NCBI GenBank assembly: GCA_937997955.1
Contig: CALLDR010000202.1
Span: 1 to 64,000, forward strand
Reading direction: 5' to 3'
Source of the DNA: an uncultured Emergencia sp.
GTDB lineage: Bacteria > Bacillota > Clostridia > Peptostreptococcales > Anaerovoracaceae
Length of the DNA: 64,000 nt
The translations under genes were made by a program, and so were the position numbers. Numbering within the stretch: position 1 is the stretch's first letter; every line of letters starts with the position of its first letter. Below the pieces are notes generated by a model that saw only the letters and a program-made list of their open reading frames with translations, was not told the origin of the DNA and ran no database searches. Positions 43,643 to 52,009 of this stretch are shown here, in pieces.

Positions 43643-44257
43643 CTACAGCCCTAAGACAGCCCTCCATCCGGAACAGAAAAAATCCTGAAAGGTCTTCATA
43701 TAGTGCACCGCGTCCTCCATGGGAAAATCGTGAACGACCACCTCAAAGAGAGCCGTCACATAAGCGCTCATCAGCAGATGCATCTCTTCCTCCCGCATCT
43801 CCTTCACCTCGATGCCCTTTTTCTTGGCAGCCTCCATAAAGGCGATGGTCTCCCGCTGTTCCAGCAGAACCAGCTGATGGAGATAATCGGCATAGCGTGT
43901 TCCCTCGGAACGGCAGATCAGCAGCTTAAACGCGTCAAAATTAGGATAGACCACATTGACGATCAGCCCGGTATCCGCTCCGCTCTCCCACATCTGATCC
44001 AGATCATTCCGCTCCAGCATCTCATAGTCGAAGTCCTTATGTGCCTGATACCACTCCTCCACCGCCGTCAGCGCCGGCTCCACCAGAGCCGTAAACAGTG
44101 CCTCCTTGTCAGCGAAGTGTCGATAGAGGCCGGCGGCGCTCATACCCACCTTTCCCGCGATGCTCCGCATGGAAGCCTGTTCAAAACCCTTTTCCAGAAA
44201 TTCTTCCCTGGCCGCGGGCAGAATCCTCTCATATGTTTCCGTTTTACTCTTTGGCAT
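43643..44257 (-). CDS. TetR family repressor of the ABC exporter operon
   Basis: 204 residues. N-terminal helix-turn-helix (KTETYERILPAAREEFLEKGFEQASMR in two pieces around SIAGKVGMSAAGLYRHFADKEALF) and a helical ligand-binding C-terminal domain. It is the first gene of the operon; the palindrome between its promoter and its ATG is a natural autoregulatory operator. Binding of an exported compound would release it; ligand unknown. The gap of about 265 bp to the ABC genes holds only the tandem repeat, so co-transcription is probable. Confidence 0.9.
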   Translation of the reverse strand: MPKSKTETYERILPAAREEFLEKGFEQASMRSIAGKVGMSAAGLYRHFADKEALFTALVEPALTAVEEWYQAHKDFDYEMLERNDLDQMWESGADTGLIVNVVYPNFDAFKLLICRSEGTRYADYLHQLVLLEQRETIAFMEAAKKKGIEVKEMREEEMHLLMSAYVTALFEVVVHDFPMEDAVHYMKTFQDFFCSGWRAVLGL

Positions 44258-44315
44258 ACTTCCTCCTCTTTACGCACGATGTCGGCTGTCCGCATCAACT
44301 GGCGATATTGGCAAA

Positions 44316-44358
44316 TGATATCAGCGAGCGGCGTTTGCAATTGATATCAGCGAGCGGC
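44316..44358. repeat. 17-bp direct repeat in the TetR leader
   Basis: TGATATCAGCGAGCGGC occurs at 44316-44332 and 44342-44358, 26 bp apart, and ATCAGCGAATGGC follows as a degenerate third unit. It lies between the promoter and the TetR ATG. Confidence 0.7.
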
Positions 44359-44388
44359 ATCAGCGAATGGCGTGAGTAAACGTTATGA

Positions 44389-44445
44389 GTAAACACCGTT
44401 AGCTAACATCGTTTACATTATACAATGCGATTTACATCACGTCAA
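44389..44445 (-). promoter_or_regulatory. TetR-ABC promoter with palindromic operator
   Basis: On the minus strand TTGACG (44445-44440) and TATAAT (44422-44417) are 17 bp apart. Abutting the -10 is a 28-bp inverted repeat (44389-44416) with GTAAAC/GTTTAC outer arms and a perfect GTTAGCTAAC centre, well placed to block the polymerase. A further half-site-like GTAAACGTTA lies near 44376. Confidence 0.8.
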
Positions 44446-44833
44446 GGGTTATTTCCATCAAAGCGAGGCCGCCGGGGGTTCATTCGGGCAGGCAGCGACA
44501 CAGCAGTTCCATCAAAGTTGGGCTAAATCCCCTGATTTTCTGCAAAAAGCCTAACCCCAGGCTGCGGCAGTGGCTGTGGGGGCTGTGGCAGTAATTGCGG
44601 CAGTGGCTGTTGTGGTGCAGCTGAACCACATAAGAACCATCGACCAAATCGGGCTTATGAACTTGCGTTGCAATAGAAACCGGCTTCCTGCTTGGCTCTG
44701 CTTAAATATGCTCGTCCCATCTTTAAAACAAAAGGCGGAACCTCTGCTTCCGTTTCGGTTTCAAGGGCACGCCCTGATTTCGGGCGATGGTTTTTCAATC
44801 GTATCCGATGATGTTCTCAGGTATGATATAGAA
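44446..44833. other. Gap without a convincing gene
   Basis: A plus-strand frame of about 105 codons exists, but its N-terminal Ala/Val run comes from a G-rich repeat (GCGGCAGTGGCTGT twice at about 44570-44615) and it has no ribosome site. I see no RNA gene. Confidence 0.5.
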
Positions 44834-44875
44834 AAAAGCCACCGCATCAGAATTTTCTCTGACCGCGATGGCTTT
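44834..44875 (-). terminator. Terminator of the LRR surface protein gene
   Basis: AAAGCCA pairs with TGGCTTT at the ends, with an inner CAGA/TCTG. A-rich sequence at its left gives a T-run on the minus strand. It is directly after the stop at 44880. Confidence 0.65.
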
Positions 44876-44879
44876 CGCA

Positions 44880-47090
44880 CTATTTAGCAGTTCTCCAGGC
44901 TTTCAAGGAATATTCAGTATAAATCTTCTTTCTATCGATCACCTTGTAACCGCGAACTTTATAATAGTATTTATTGCCTTTTTTGACAGCGGTATTGAAA
45001 TACCGTTCCTTTGTCGTCTTGAAAATCGGAGTCTTTCCGTAGCCGCTGTTCCTCTTCAAGGACCGGTATACCTCATAACCGTCAAAATCCAGTTCGCTGC
45101 CGTCTTTGTTGAACCAGTAAACCTTGATGGATTTCTTTCCGCTCGGCGCTGTGGCGTACATACTGCGCGCGACCAGTCTGGTATTCTTCACAGCCTCGAT
45201 CAAAGCGGCGTTGTCATCAGGCGCTTCCATCTTCCTCGCGGTGACAACCACCTTATCACCGGTCTTCAGTCCGGTCAGAGTGGTGACAGCTCCCTTCGAC
45301 ACGCCGTTGACCGTTACGTCTGCCAGTTCATAGCCGTCGTCAACGGTGATAGTCGCAATCGTGCCGGTGCTGTTCAGCGTGACAGTTGCGCCTTCTGAAG
45401 CTTCAATCGTCGGTTTCTGTGGACTGGAGACAGATGGGAAGGAACTGTTGGAGCCGCTTGTAACGTCAACCACACAGGAAACGGTCTTCAATACGATGTC
45501 CCCTATTTTTGCTGTAACGGTAATTGTTGCACTGCCTTGAGCGACACCTGTAACAACACCATTTTCAACCTTCGCAACGTTTGCATCACTGGTCGACCAT
45601 TCGAGCGCAACAGCTTCTGGTATATCTGCTAACGACAAGTTAAGCGAAGCTCCAATATTCACGCGGCTTGTCTGCGGAAGTTCTAGTCCAGCAACCTGAC
45701 TGCTGTCAGAATCAAGTTTAGCAATACCAGAAAAGGCCCCCTCTCCAACTGTCTTTACCGTAGATGGAATTGTAACGGAGGTCACATTGGAACAGCCCGC
45801 AAAGGCGCGTTCGCCTATTTCCGTCACGCCTTCCGGAATGACCAGACTCGTCAATCCTGTATTGCCTACAAAAGCTTCAGTTCCAATTTTCTCCAGGGTT
45901 GTTGGGAAGGTAATAGATTTCAAAGTATCATCGGTGGTGCCTCCAGGGGATACTTTGAACGCGCTGTCTCCGATGTATTTGATACCTTTAGGCACGGTGA
46001 CGTTTTCCTGGATTTCCAGGGTATTCATTAAGGTATCCTCGTCATAGAGGACGCCGTCCTGAATCTGGTATACACTTTCTTCTTTGAAGAATACATTTCC
46101 TTCACCGTCATTTGCGGAGCTGTTATAATATGAATTGAATGTGCCCGGTTCGATCACTGTATTCGCAGGGACGGTAACACTAGGCAGGGAGGTGCAGTAC
46201 GCAAAGGCAGAAGGACCGATATAGGTTACAGAATCCGGCACGTTCAGCTCTGTTAAACCACTGCACCGCGCAAAAGTAAATCTGCTTATCGTTTCCAGCT
46301 TGCTGTTCTCCGCAAAGGTCACATTCTGGAGTTTAGACCCGGAAAAGCTCTCGCCGTCCCATTCTCCATTACCGATCGCCGTCACCGACGCAGGAATCGT
46401 AATGGAGGTAATAGCGCAGTTGCTAAAAGCACGAGGGCCAACAGTAGTAAACGCTTCGCTGTTGGAAGGCATGGTCACCGAAGTAACCTGAGTATTTTTA
46501 AACGCGCTATCATCAATCCCTATGACAGTGTACGATTTATTTTCATACGTTACTTCCGCCGGAATTGTTTTGGCTCCCGTATAAGCATAACGATAAGATG
46601 TATTACCATAGCCGTTTTGTCCTCTTTCATAGTAAGGCGCCACCATGACTGTGTCGTTATCTTTAATCTCATAGGCCAGACCGCTCTGTTCATCGTAGAA
46701 ATCATAAAACTGCGTTTGCCATTCCCATTGGAATTCGTTAGGATCAGGTTTGGTGCTTCCACCATTTCCCGAATCCAATTCTTCTTTCTTCTCCTCAATT
46801 ATTACTGACTTTTCATCGAAAGCTCCGAAAATCGCCAACTGTTCATCTGTAATGTTATCCCACGATGATTGTTCAAAAGTATCAAGCTGCGCAATGATTG
46901 GAGCATACCTATCATTATAGAATGTCAGGAACTCCTCGTCCTCCATAGCTTCGATTTCTTCTGCTGTTGGAAATTTTGAAAGCTGTTGAAAGAATTCATC
47001 AAATGTCATACTCTCCGCTGCCCACGCCATGCCCGGCATAAAGCACACGATCATCACTACGCACAGCAGCGATATTAAAATTTTTTTCAC
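44880..47090 (-). CDS. Secreted leucine-rich-repeat (BspA-type) protein with Ig-like domain
   Basis: 736 residues with a signal peptide (MKKILISLLCVVMIVCF, cleavage near AWA). An acidic N-terminal region leads into LRR_5-type repeats over about 165-490 (IPEGVTEIGERAFAGCSNVT-like units). A BIG2-type Ig domain follows (about 500-570; LEWSTSDANVAKVENGVVTG), then a small beta domain (VTLNSTGTIATITVDDGYEL) and a fibronectin-like C-terminal domain with Tyr/Lys-rich strands. No sortase signal or SLH domain is seen, so it may be secreted or held by other contacts. BspA-like proteins bind host or partner proteins; the ligand here is unknown. Confidence 0.87.
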   Translation of the reverse strand: MKKILISLLCVVMIVCFMPGMAWAAESMTFDEFFQQLSKFPTAEEIEAMEDEEFLTFYNDRYAPIIAQLDTFEQSSWDNITDEQLAIFGAFDEKSVIIEEKKEELDSGNGGSTKPDPNEFQWEWQTQFYDFYDEQSGLAYEIKDNDTVMVAPYYERGQNGYGNTSYRYAYTGAKTIPAEVTYENKSYTVIGIDDSAFKNTQVTSVTMPSNSEAFTTVGPRAFSNCAITSITIPASVTAIGNGEWDGESFSGSKLQNVTFAENSKLETISRFTFARCSGLTELNVPDSVTYIGPSAFAYCTSLPSVTVPANTVIEPGTFNSYYNSSANDGEGNVFFKEESVYQIQDGVLYDEDTLMNTLEIQENVTVPKGIKYIGDSAFKVSPGGTTDDTLKSITFPTTLEKIGTEAFVGNTGLTSLVIPEGVTEIGERAFAGCSNVTSVTIPSTVKTVGEGAFSGIAKLDSDSSQVAGLELPQTSRVNIGASLNLSLADIPEAVALEWSTSDANVAKVENGVVTGVAQGSATITVTAKIGDIVLKTVSCVVDVTSGSNSSFPSVSSPQKPTIEASEGATVTLNSTGTIATITVDDGYELADVTVNGVSKGAVTTLTGLKTGDKVVVTARKMEAPDDNAALIEAVKNTRLVARSMYATAPSGKKSIKVYWFNKDGSELDFDGYEVYRSLKRNSGYGKTPIFKTTKERYFNTAVKKGNKYYYKVRGYKVIDRKKIYTEYSLKAWRTAK

Positions 47091-47531
47091 GTTCTTTTAT
47101 CTCCTTTCGTAATTATAATAGGTCCCCTTGTTGAACGCTAAATTAGACTTTTTCGTTCGGATATATTATAATAAAAAGGGACATATCCCCTATGCCACTT
47201 ATCCGCTGTTAACGTTGAAATTCAGCACTTTCTTAGTTTACAATCGCCTATGATTTCTGGTAATTATTACCTGAAATCCTGTGAACGAAAAAGTCTACTT
47301 TTTCCTTCACATTCCCCAAGTTCTCCGCATAAAAGCATCGCGCCATCTCCGCAAATTCCCGCAAATTAAAAATTCGGACCGATTGCCGGAATTTGCACAT
47401 AAAAATAAACTTGTCTATAATGAGCTCGCCCTTAACACCACAACAACAGAGCCCTGTTCCCGGCGTATCCGCCAGAAACAGGGCTCTTCTGCAAACGGCT
47501 GACTGACAGCAGGTCAGTCCGCCGCTCCTAT
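47091..47531. other. Gap upstream of the LRR gene
   Basis: No gene is seen. A TATAAT-like run near 47172-47177 (minus) lacks a clear -35 partner. GGGACATATCCC near 47188-47199 is a palindrome. The hairpin at 47448-47487 belongs to the end of hydABC operon 2. Confidence 0.4.
47448..47487 (-). terminator. Hairpin after hydABC operon 2 (shared motif)
   Basis: A perfect 11-bp stem, AGAGCCCTGTT (47448-47458) with AACAGGGCTCT (47477-47487), capped by GGCG-TATC-CGCC. It shares a 20-nt identical stretch and the same fold with the hairpin at 39754-39799. No T-run on the minus strand. Confidence 0.6.
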
Positions 47532-49226
47532 CTATTTTTCATTATGCAGCAGCTTGTGTTCTTTTCCTTTCAGGATACCGTCGTACAGGCTCAGGGCCAC
47601 CGGGTTCTGCCCGGAGGACTTGATCTGGGAACGGCTGTCGAAACGGTACAGACCGTTCTGCCGCGCCACCTTTGTCTCGTTTTCCAGGCCCAGGCCCACA
47701 GGCTGGCCGCCGCCGTTGACGCAGCCGTAGCGGCAGGTCATGACCTCTACGAAGTCGTAGTGAACCTCACCGGCTTCGATCTGGTCGAGCACCTTTGCAG
47801 CGTTGCCCAGTCCGTTGATCACCGCGATGCGCACCTCTCTTCCGTTGAGGTCCACGACGGCCTCTTTGACCGCGTCGTTGCCGCGGACGCCGGAAAATTT
47901 GATCTCGTCCATATCGCTGGACTTGGTGCTGTTCTTCAGATAACGCAGCGCCGCTTCTGTCACGCCGCCGGTGGTTCCGAAAATAGCGCCGGCGCCGGAG
48001 GACATACCGAACGGCATATCCAGCGCTTCCGGAGTGATATCGGCCAGGTCGATGCCGGCCATTTTGATCATATCCGCCATCTCAGTAGTGGTCAGAACAT
48101 AGTCCACGTTCTGTTCGCCGTCGGTGTAGTGCTCCGGACGCAGGATCTCCGCCTTCTTCGCGGTGCAAGGCATGATGGAAACCACCACGGTCCGTCTGCC
48201 GTCCTTTTCCTTGTTCATTCTGGCTTCTTCCTTGATCAGAGCGCCGAACATCTGCTGCGGGCTGCGGCAGGTGGAAATATTCTTGGCGAACTGCGGATAC
48301 CTGTCCTCGCAGAACTTGACCCACGCAGGACAGCAGGAGGTAAACAGAGGCAGGTTGTCTCCCGCTTCCAGCCTCTCTACCAGCTCGTTGGCCTCTTCGA
48401 TGATGGTCAGGTCCGCGCCGAAATCGGTATCATAAACCTCTTCAAAGCCCATGTAGCGCATGGCTGCCACCAGATGCCCCAGGGCGTTGGTGCCCTTTTC
48501 CAGATCAAAAGAGTCGCCTATGGCCACGCGGACCGCCGGAGCGATCTGCGCTACGACGCGGACGTCTTTGTCCTCCAAAAGCTCCCATACCGGGTTGATA
48601 TCCTGATTGATGGTGATGGCGCCAGTCGGACATACCACGCGGCACTGTCCGCAGCCGACGCAGTTGGTATCGGCCAGATCCCGCTTAAACGGCGTCGTGA
48701 TCATCATCTTTGAGCCTCTCCGCGCGAAACCGAGAACGCCTACGCCTTCGATCTCATGGCAGACCCGCACGCAGTCTCCGCAGAGAATGCATTTGTTCAG
48801 GTCTCTGACCACACACGGAGATGTACGGTCCAGAGGGAACCGCTCTTTGTAGTTGTCAAATCTGACTTCCCGCACGCCCAGACGCTTGGACAGCTCCTGC
48901 AGGTTGCAGATGCCGTTGGCCGGCGCGCAGGTGGTGCAGTCTCTGCAGTGGGCCGCCAGCAGCAGCTCTATGATCATCTTTCTGTGATGCTGCAGTCTGC
49001 GGGTGTTGGTGTAGATCACCATGCCGTCCCGCGGCCGTTCGGAACAGGACGCGAAGACCTTTCCCTTTTCATCTTCCACCACGCACAGGCGGCACGCGCC
49101 GAACGTTGAAAGCTCAGAATGATAGCAGAAGGTCGGCAAATCGATGCCCGCATTCCGGATGACCGCCAGGACGTTCTTCTCATCAGTAAATTCCACTTTT
49201 CTGTTGTTGATTGTCATATATCCCAT
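47532..49226 (-). CDS. [FeFe]-hydrogenase catalytic subunit HydA of complex 2
   Basis: 564 residues with the same domain order as the first HydA: [2Fe-2S] (FCYHSELSTFGACRLC), His-ligated [4Fe-4S] (HHRKMIIELLLAAHCRDC), two [4Fe-4S] motifs (CILCGDCVRVC, CVGCGQCRVVC), and an H-cluster domain. Here L1 is the canonical TSCCPAW (296-302), L2 is MPCTAKKAE (C354), but L3 is MTCRYGCVNGGGQP (C498, C502) rather than MACPGGC. ATG 49226 is chosen because AGGAGG precedes it. The C-terminus after L3 diverges from set 1. All cluster ligands seem present, so it is expected to be active, with altered H-cluster surroundings. Confidence 0.92.
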   Translation of the reverse strand: MGYMTINNRKVEFTDEKNVLAVIRNAGIDLPTFCYHSELSTFGACRLCVVEDEKGKVFASCSERPRDGMVIYTNTRRLQHHRKMIIELLLAAHCRDCTTCAPANGICNLQELSKRLGVREVRFDNYKERFPLDRTSPCVVRDLNKCILCGDCVRVCHEIEGVGVLGFARRGSKMMITTPFKRDLADTNCVGCGQCRVVCPTGAITINQDINPVWELLEDKDVRVVAQIAPAVRVAIGDSFDLEKGTNALGHLVAAMRYMGFEEVYDTDFGADLTIIEEANELVERLEAGDNLPLFTSCCPAWVKFCEDRYPQFAKNISTCRSPQQMFGALIKEEARMNKEKDGRRTVVVSIMPCTAKKAEILRPEHYTDGEQNVDYVLTTTEMADMIKMAGIDLADITPEALDMPFGMSSGAGAIFGTTGGVTEAALRYLKNSTKSSDMDEIKFSGVRGNDAVKEAVVDLNGREVRIAVINGLGNAAKVLDQIEAGEVHYDFVEVMTCRYGCVNGGGQPVGLGLENETKVARQNGLYRFDSRSQIKSSGQNPVALSLYDGILKGKEHKLLHNEK

Positions 49227-49237
49227 AACGCTTCCTC

Positions 49238-51121
49238 CTACCATTCAATGTGTATCGCATCAAAAGCGCAGTCGGACAGACATGCACCGCACTTGATACA
49301 GGTGTTAAAATCGATTTCATAGGCCTTGCGAAGCTGCCCTTTGATAGCGTGAGCAGGACAGTTTCTCGCGCACTTGGAACAGCCTCTGCACTTATCCGGA
49401 TTGATGACGAACTTGCGCAGGGCTTCACAGTTGCGGGACGGACAGCGCTTTTCTACCACGTGCTGTTCGTATTCCTCCCGGAAGAACTTCAGGGTGCTCA
49501 TGACAGGCTGCGCCGCGCACTTGCCCAGGCCGCACAGGGCCGTGTCCGTAATGGTCTGCGACAGCTCCTCCAATACGTCCAGGTCCTCAAGCTCTCCTTT
49601 GCCGCTGACGATCCGCTCCAGGATTTCCAGCATTCTCTTGGTGCCCTCCCGGCACGGCACACACTTGCCGCAGCTCTCGTTCTGCGTGAAGTTCATGAAG
49701 AAGCGGGCCACCTCTACCATGCAGGTATTGTCGTCCATGACTACCATGCCGCCGGAGCCGATCATGGCGCCGATCTTCTTCAGGGAATCAAAGTCCAGCT
49801 TCATGTCCAGATGCTGCTCGGTCAGACAGCCGCCGGACGGTCCGCCGATCTGCACTGCCTTGAAAGCGCGGTCGTTTTTGATGCCGCCGCCGATCTCAAA
49901 GATGACTTCCCGCAGGGTCGTGCCCATCGGCACCTCGATGAGGCCGGTGTGCTTCACGCTGCCGGTCAGGGCAAAGGCCTTTGTTCCCGCGTTCTTGTCC
50001 GTACCGATGCTCTTGAACCAGTCCGCGCCCTGTTCGATGATCATCGGCACGTTGGCGTAGGTTTCTACGTTGTTCAGCACGGTCGGCTTATCAAAGAGGC
50101 CCTGCTCCACGGTTCTCGGCGGTTTTACCCTCGGCATGCCCCGGTTTCCTTCGATGGAGGCGGTCAGAGCGCTGCCTTCGCCGCAGACAAAGGCGCCCGC
50201 GCCCCGGCTGATATGTAAGCGGAAGCTGAAGCCGGTTCCCAGGATATTGTCACCCAGCAGGCCCCATTCCTCCGCCTGGGCGATGGCGTTTTTCAGACGG
50301 CTGATGGCCAGAGGGTATTCAGCCCGGACGTAGATGTAGCCCTCGTCGGCGCCGACCGCGTAGGCGGCCAGAGCCATGCCCTCGATCATCTTGTGCGGGT
50401 CGCCTTCCATGATACTTCTGTCCATGAAAGCGCCCGGATCGCCTTCGTCGCCATTACAGACAACGTACCGCTTCTTCTCTTTCTGTCCCGCTACCTGGCT
50501 CCACTTCTTGCCGGTAGGGAAACCCGCGCCGCCTCTGCCGCGAAGGCCGGAATCGGCTACGACGTCGATGACCTCCTGCGGGGTCATTTCAAAGAGGGCC
50601 TTTGCCAGGGACTGATACCCTCCGATGGCTATGTACTCCTGAATATGCTCCGCGTCGATGTGTCCGCAGTTTTTCAGCACGTTACGGGTCTGCTTTTTGT
50701 AAAAGCTGATCTCCTCCTGCTTTGGCTTCTCCACGCCGTTTTCCTTGAACAGCAGTCTCGGGATCAGATGTCCGTTTTTGATGGTTCTCTCGAAGATTTC
50801 TTCGCAGTCCTCTTCTTTGACCTTGGTATACAGGACGCCGTGAGGCTCGATGCGCATCAGCGGTCCCATTTCGCAGAAGCCGTGACAGCCGCTCTTTCTC
50901 ACCGCGATGCCTTCGCCGTGGGCGATCTCCTCGCCGAAGTGCACCTCAACCTCTGGGTGCAGCTCTGCCAGCTGGCACATCTTTTCATATATTTCGCCTG
51001 AACCGCCGGCCATACAGCCGGTACCGGCACAGATTAAAACTCTGCATTTACTGCTCTCGATCTCTCGTTCAAAGTCTTTGCGCGCCGCTTCAAGAGATGC
51101 TCTGTCTTTCATTTTCTCCAT
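49238..51121 (-). CDS. NuoF-like flavoprotein HydB of complex 2
   Basis: 627 residues, laid out as HydB of set 1: N-terminal [2Fe-2S] thioredoxin-like domain (CAGTGCMAGG, SGCHGFCEMGP), FMN/NADH domain (RGRGGAGFPTGKKW, NGDEGDPGAFMDRS), ESCGKCVPCREGT cluster and C-terminal ferredoxin domain (CRGCSKCARNCP, CIKCGACLSDC). The start is the ATG after GAGAGGAG. It ends 12 nt before the HydA gene and starts 5 nt after the NuoE-like gene. It is the NAD(H)-reacting subunit of the second hydrogenase. Confidence 0.93.
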   Translation of the reverse strand: MEKMKDRASLEAARKDFEREIESSKCRVLICAGTGCMAGGSGEIYEKMCQLAELHPEVEVHFGEEIAHGEGIAVRKSGCHGFCEMGPLMRIEPHGVLYTKVKEEDCEEIFERTIKNGHLIPRLLFKENGVEKPKQEEISFYKKQTRNVLKNCGHIDAEHIQEYIAIGGYQSLAKALFEMTPQEVIDVVADSGLRGRGGAGFPTGKKWSQVAGQKEKKRYVVCNGDEGDPGAFMDRSIMEGDPHKMIEGMALAAYAVGADEGYIYVRAEYPLAISRLKNAIAQAEEWGLLGDNILGTGFSFRLHISRGAGAFVCGEGSALTASIEGNRGMPRVKPPRTVEQGLFDKPTVLNNVETYANVPMIIEQGADWFKSIGTDKNAGTKAFALTGSVKHTGLIEVPMGTTLREVIFEIGGGIKNDRAFKAVQIGGPSGGCLTEQHLDMKLDFDSLKKIGAMIGSGGMVVMDDNTCMVEVARFFMNFTQNESCGKCVPCREGTKRMLEILERIVSGKGELEDLDVLEELSQTITDTALCGLGKCAAQPVMSTLKFFREEYEQHVVEKRCPSRNCEALRKFVINPDKCRGCSKCARNCPAHAIKGQLRKAYEIDFNTCIKCGACLSDCAFDAIHIEW

Positions 51122-51125
51122 ACTC

Positions 51126-51599
51126 TTACGCTCCTCTCAACTCGTTGATCAATGCGATGGCTGACTCCGGCGTCATGGTCGGATATACTTTGTCGTTGAC
51201 GGTCAGCACTGGCGCTAACCCGCAGGCGCCCAGGCAGGATACCGTCTCCAGCGTAAACATCATGTCCTCTGTGGTATGCTGTTCATGGGAAAGTCCAAGC
51301 TCCGCATAAAGGGCTTCCAGAATCGGAATGGATTTGCGCACATGACAGGCAGTGCCGTCACAGACTTTGATCAGATATTTTCCCTTTGGCTCAAAGGAAA
51401 AGTTCTCATAAAAAGTCGCTACACTGTAGGCCTGGGACTCTGGGATATGCAGCTTCTTTGCCACATAGCTCAAAAGTTCCGGCGGAAGGTAGCGATATTC
51501 TTCCTGAATCTCCTGAATGATCGGGATCAGATCGGCTTGAGTACGCCCATGACAGGCAATAATCTCATCCGCTTTGTCATAATATTCTTTTTCCAGCAT
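51126..51599 (-). CDS. NuoE-like [2Fe-2S] subunit HydC of complex 2
   Basis: 157 residues from ATG 51599 with the NuoE thioredoxin-like [2Fe-2S] signature CDGTACHVRKS and CLGACGLAPV, and the N-terminal SYVAKKLHIPESQAYSVATFYENF. A GTG at 51662 would add 21 residues but lies almost at the predicted transcription start, so the ATG pair at 51602/51599 (after AAGGTG) is preferred. First gene of the second operon. Confidence 0.9.
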   Translation of the reverse strand: MLEKEYYDKADEIIACHGRTQADLIPIIQEIQEEYRYLPPELLSYVAKKLHIPESQAYSVATFYENFSFEPKGKYLIKVCDGTACHVRKSIPILEALYAELGLSHEQHTTEDMMFTLETVSCLGACGLAPVLTVNDKVYPTMTPESAIALINELRGA

Positions 51600-51673
51600 C
51601 ATACACCTTGTATCGCTGCCGCTGGGCCGGCGATACGCTCCTTTCCTCAATTTGCTAGTCACTCTTTCTCCAT

Positions 51674-51701
51674 TCTATACTGTATCCCGTATCCATGTCA
51701 A
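51674..51701 (-). promoter_or_regulatory. hydABC-2 promoter
   Basis: On the minus strand TTGACA (51701-51696) and TATAGA (51679-51674) are 16 bp apart, with a start near 51667. No Rex-like site is visible next to it, unlike operon 1. Confidence 0.7.
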
Positions 51702-52009
51702 TAGGCAGATGTACGCAAAAAAGCAACAACTTTTTTCCTTTAATATAGGTTTTTTTAATACAGGATTGAGGAGCCGGAGGGGCAGCGCAGGCAGGCGCAG
51801 CAAAGTCCCAGCCGCGGACGCGGCAAGAGTGGGCGTCCCTGCTGGGCCCACCGTAAGAGCAGCCGCCGCAAGATCAGGACGCCGCAAGATCAGGGCACGG
51901 GCGGGCGCGGCAAAACCCCTCCCGATCTCGCCGCAGGGTGCAGGTCCAAGAGGCGGGATCAAAAGGGGCTTTAAGGGACTTTGTTCACGACAGACCGCTT
52001 TCTTCTCCG
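51702..52009. repeat. Gap with 16-bp tandem repeat and G/C-rich degenerate units
   Basis: GCCGCAAGATCAGGAC at 51865-51880 is repeated at 51881-51896 with one or two changes, and other GGCAGGCGCAGC-like units lie around 51785-51840. No gene is credible in this stretch between hydABC-2 and the anti-sigma gene. Confidence 0.55.

Noticed and set aside
44570..44887. A 105-codon plus-strand frame
   Set aside because: Its start is a G-rich repeat, it lacks a ribosome site, and it runs into the terminator and end of the LRR gene.
44880..47090. Sortase or S-layer anchoring of the LRR protein
   Set aside because: The C-terminus ends in a folded Fn3-like domain without LPXTG, hydrophobic tail or SLH repeats.
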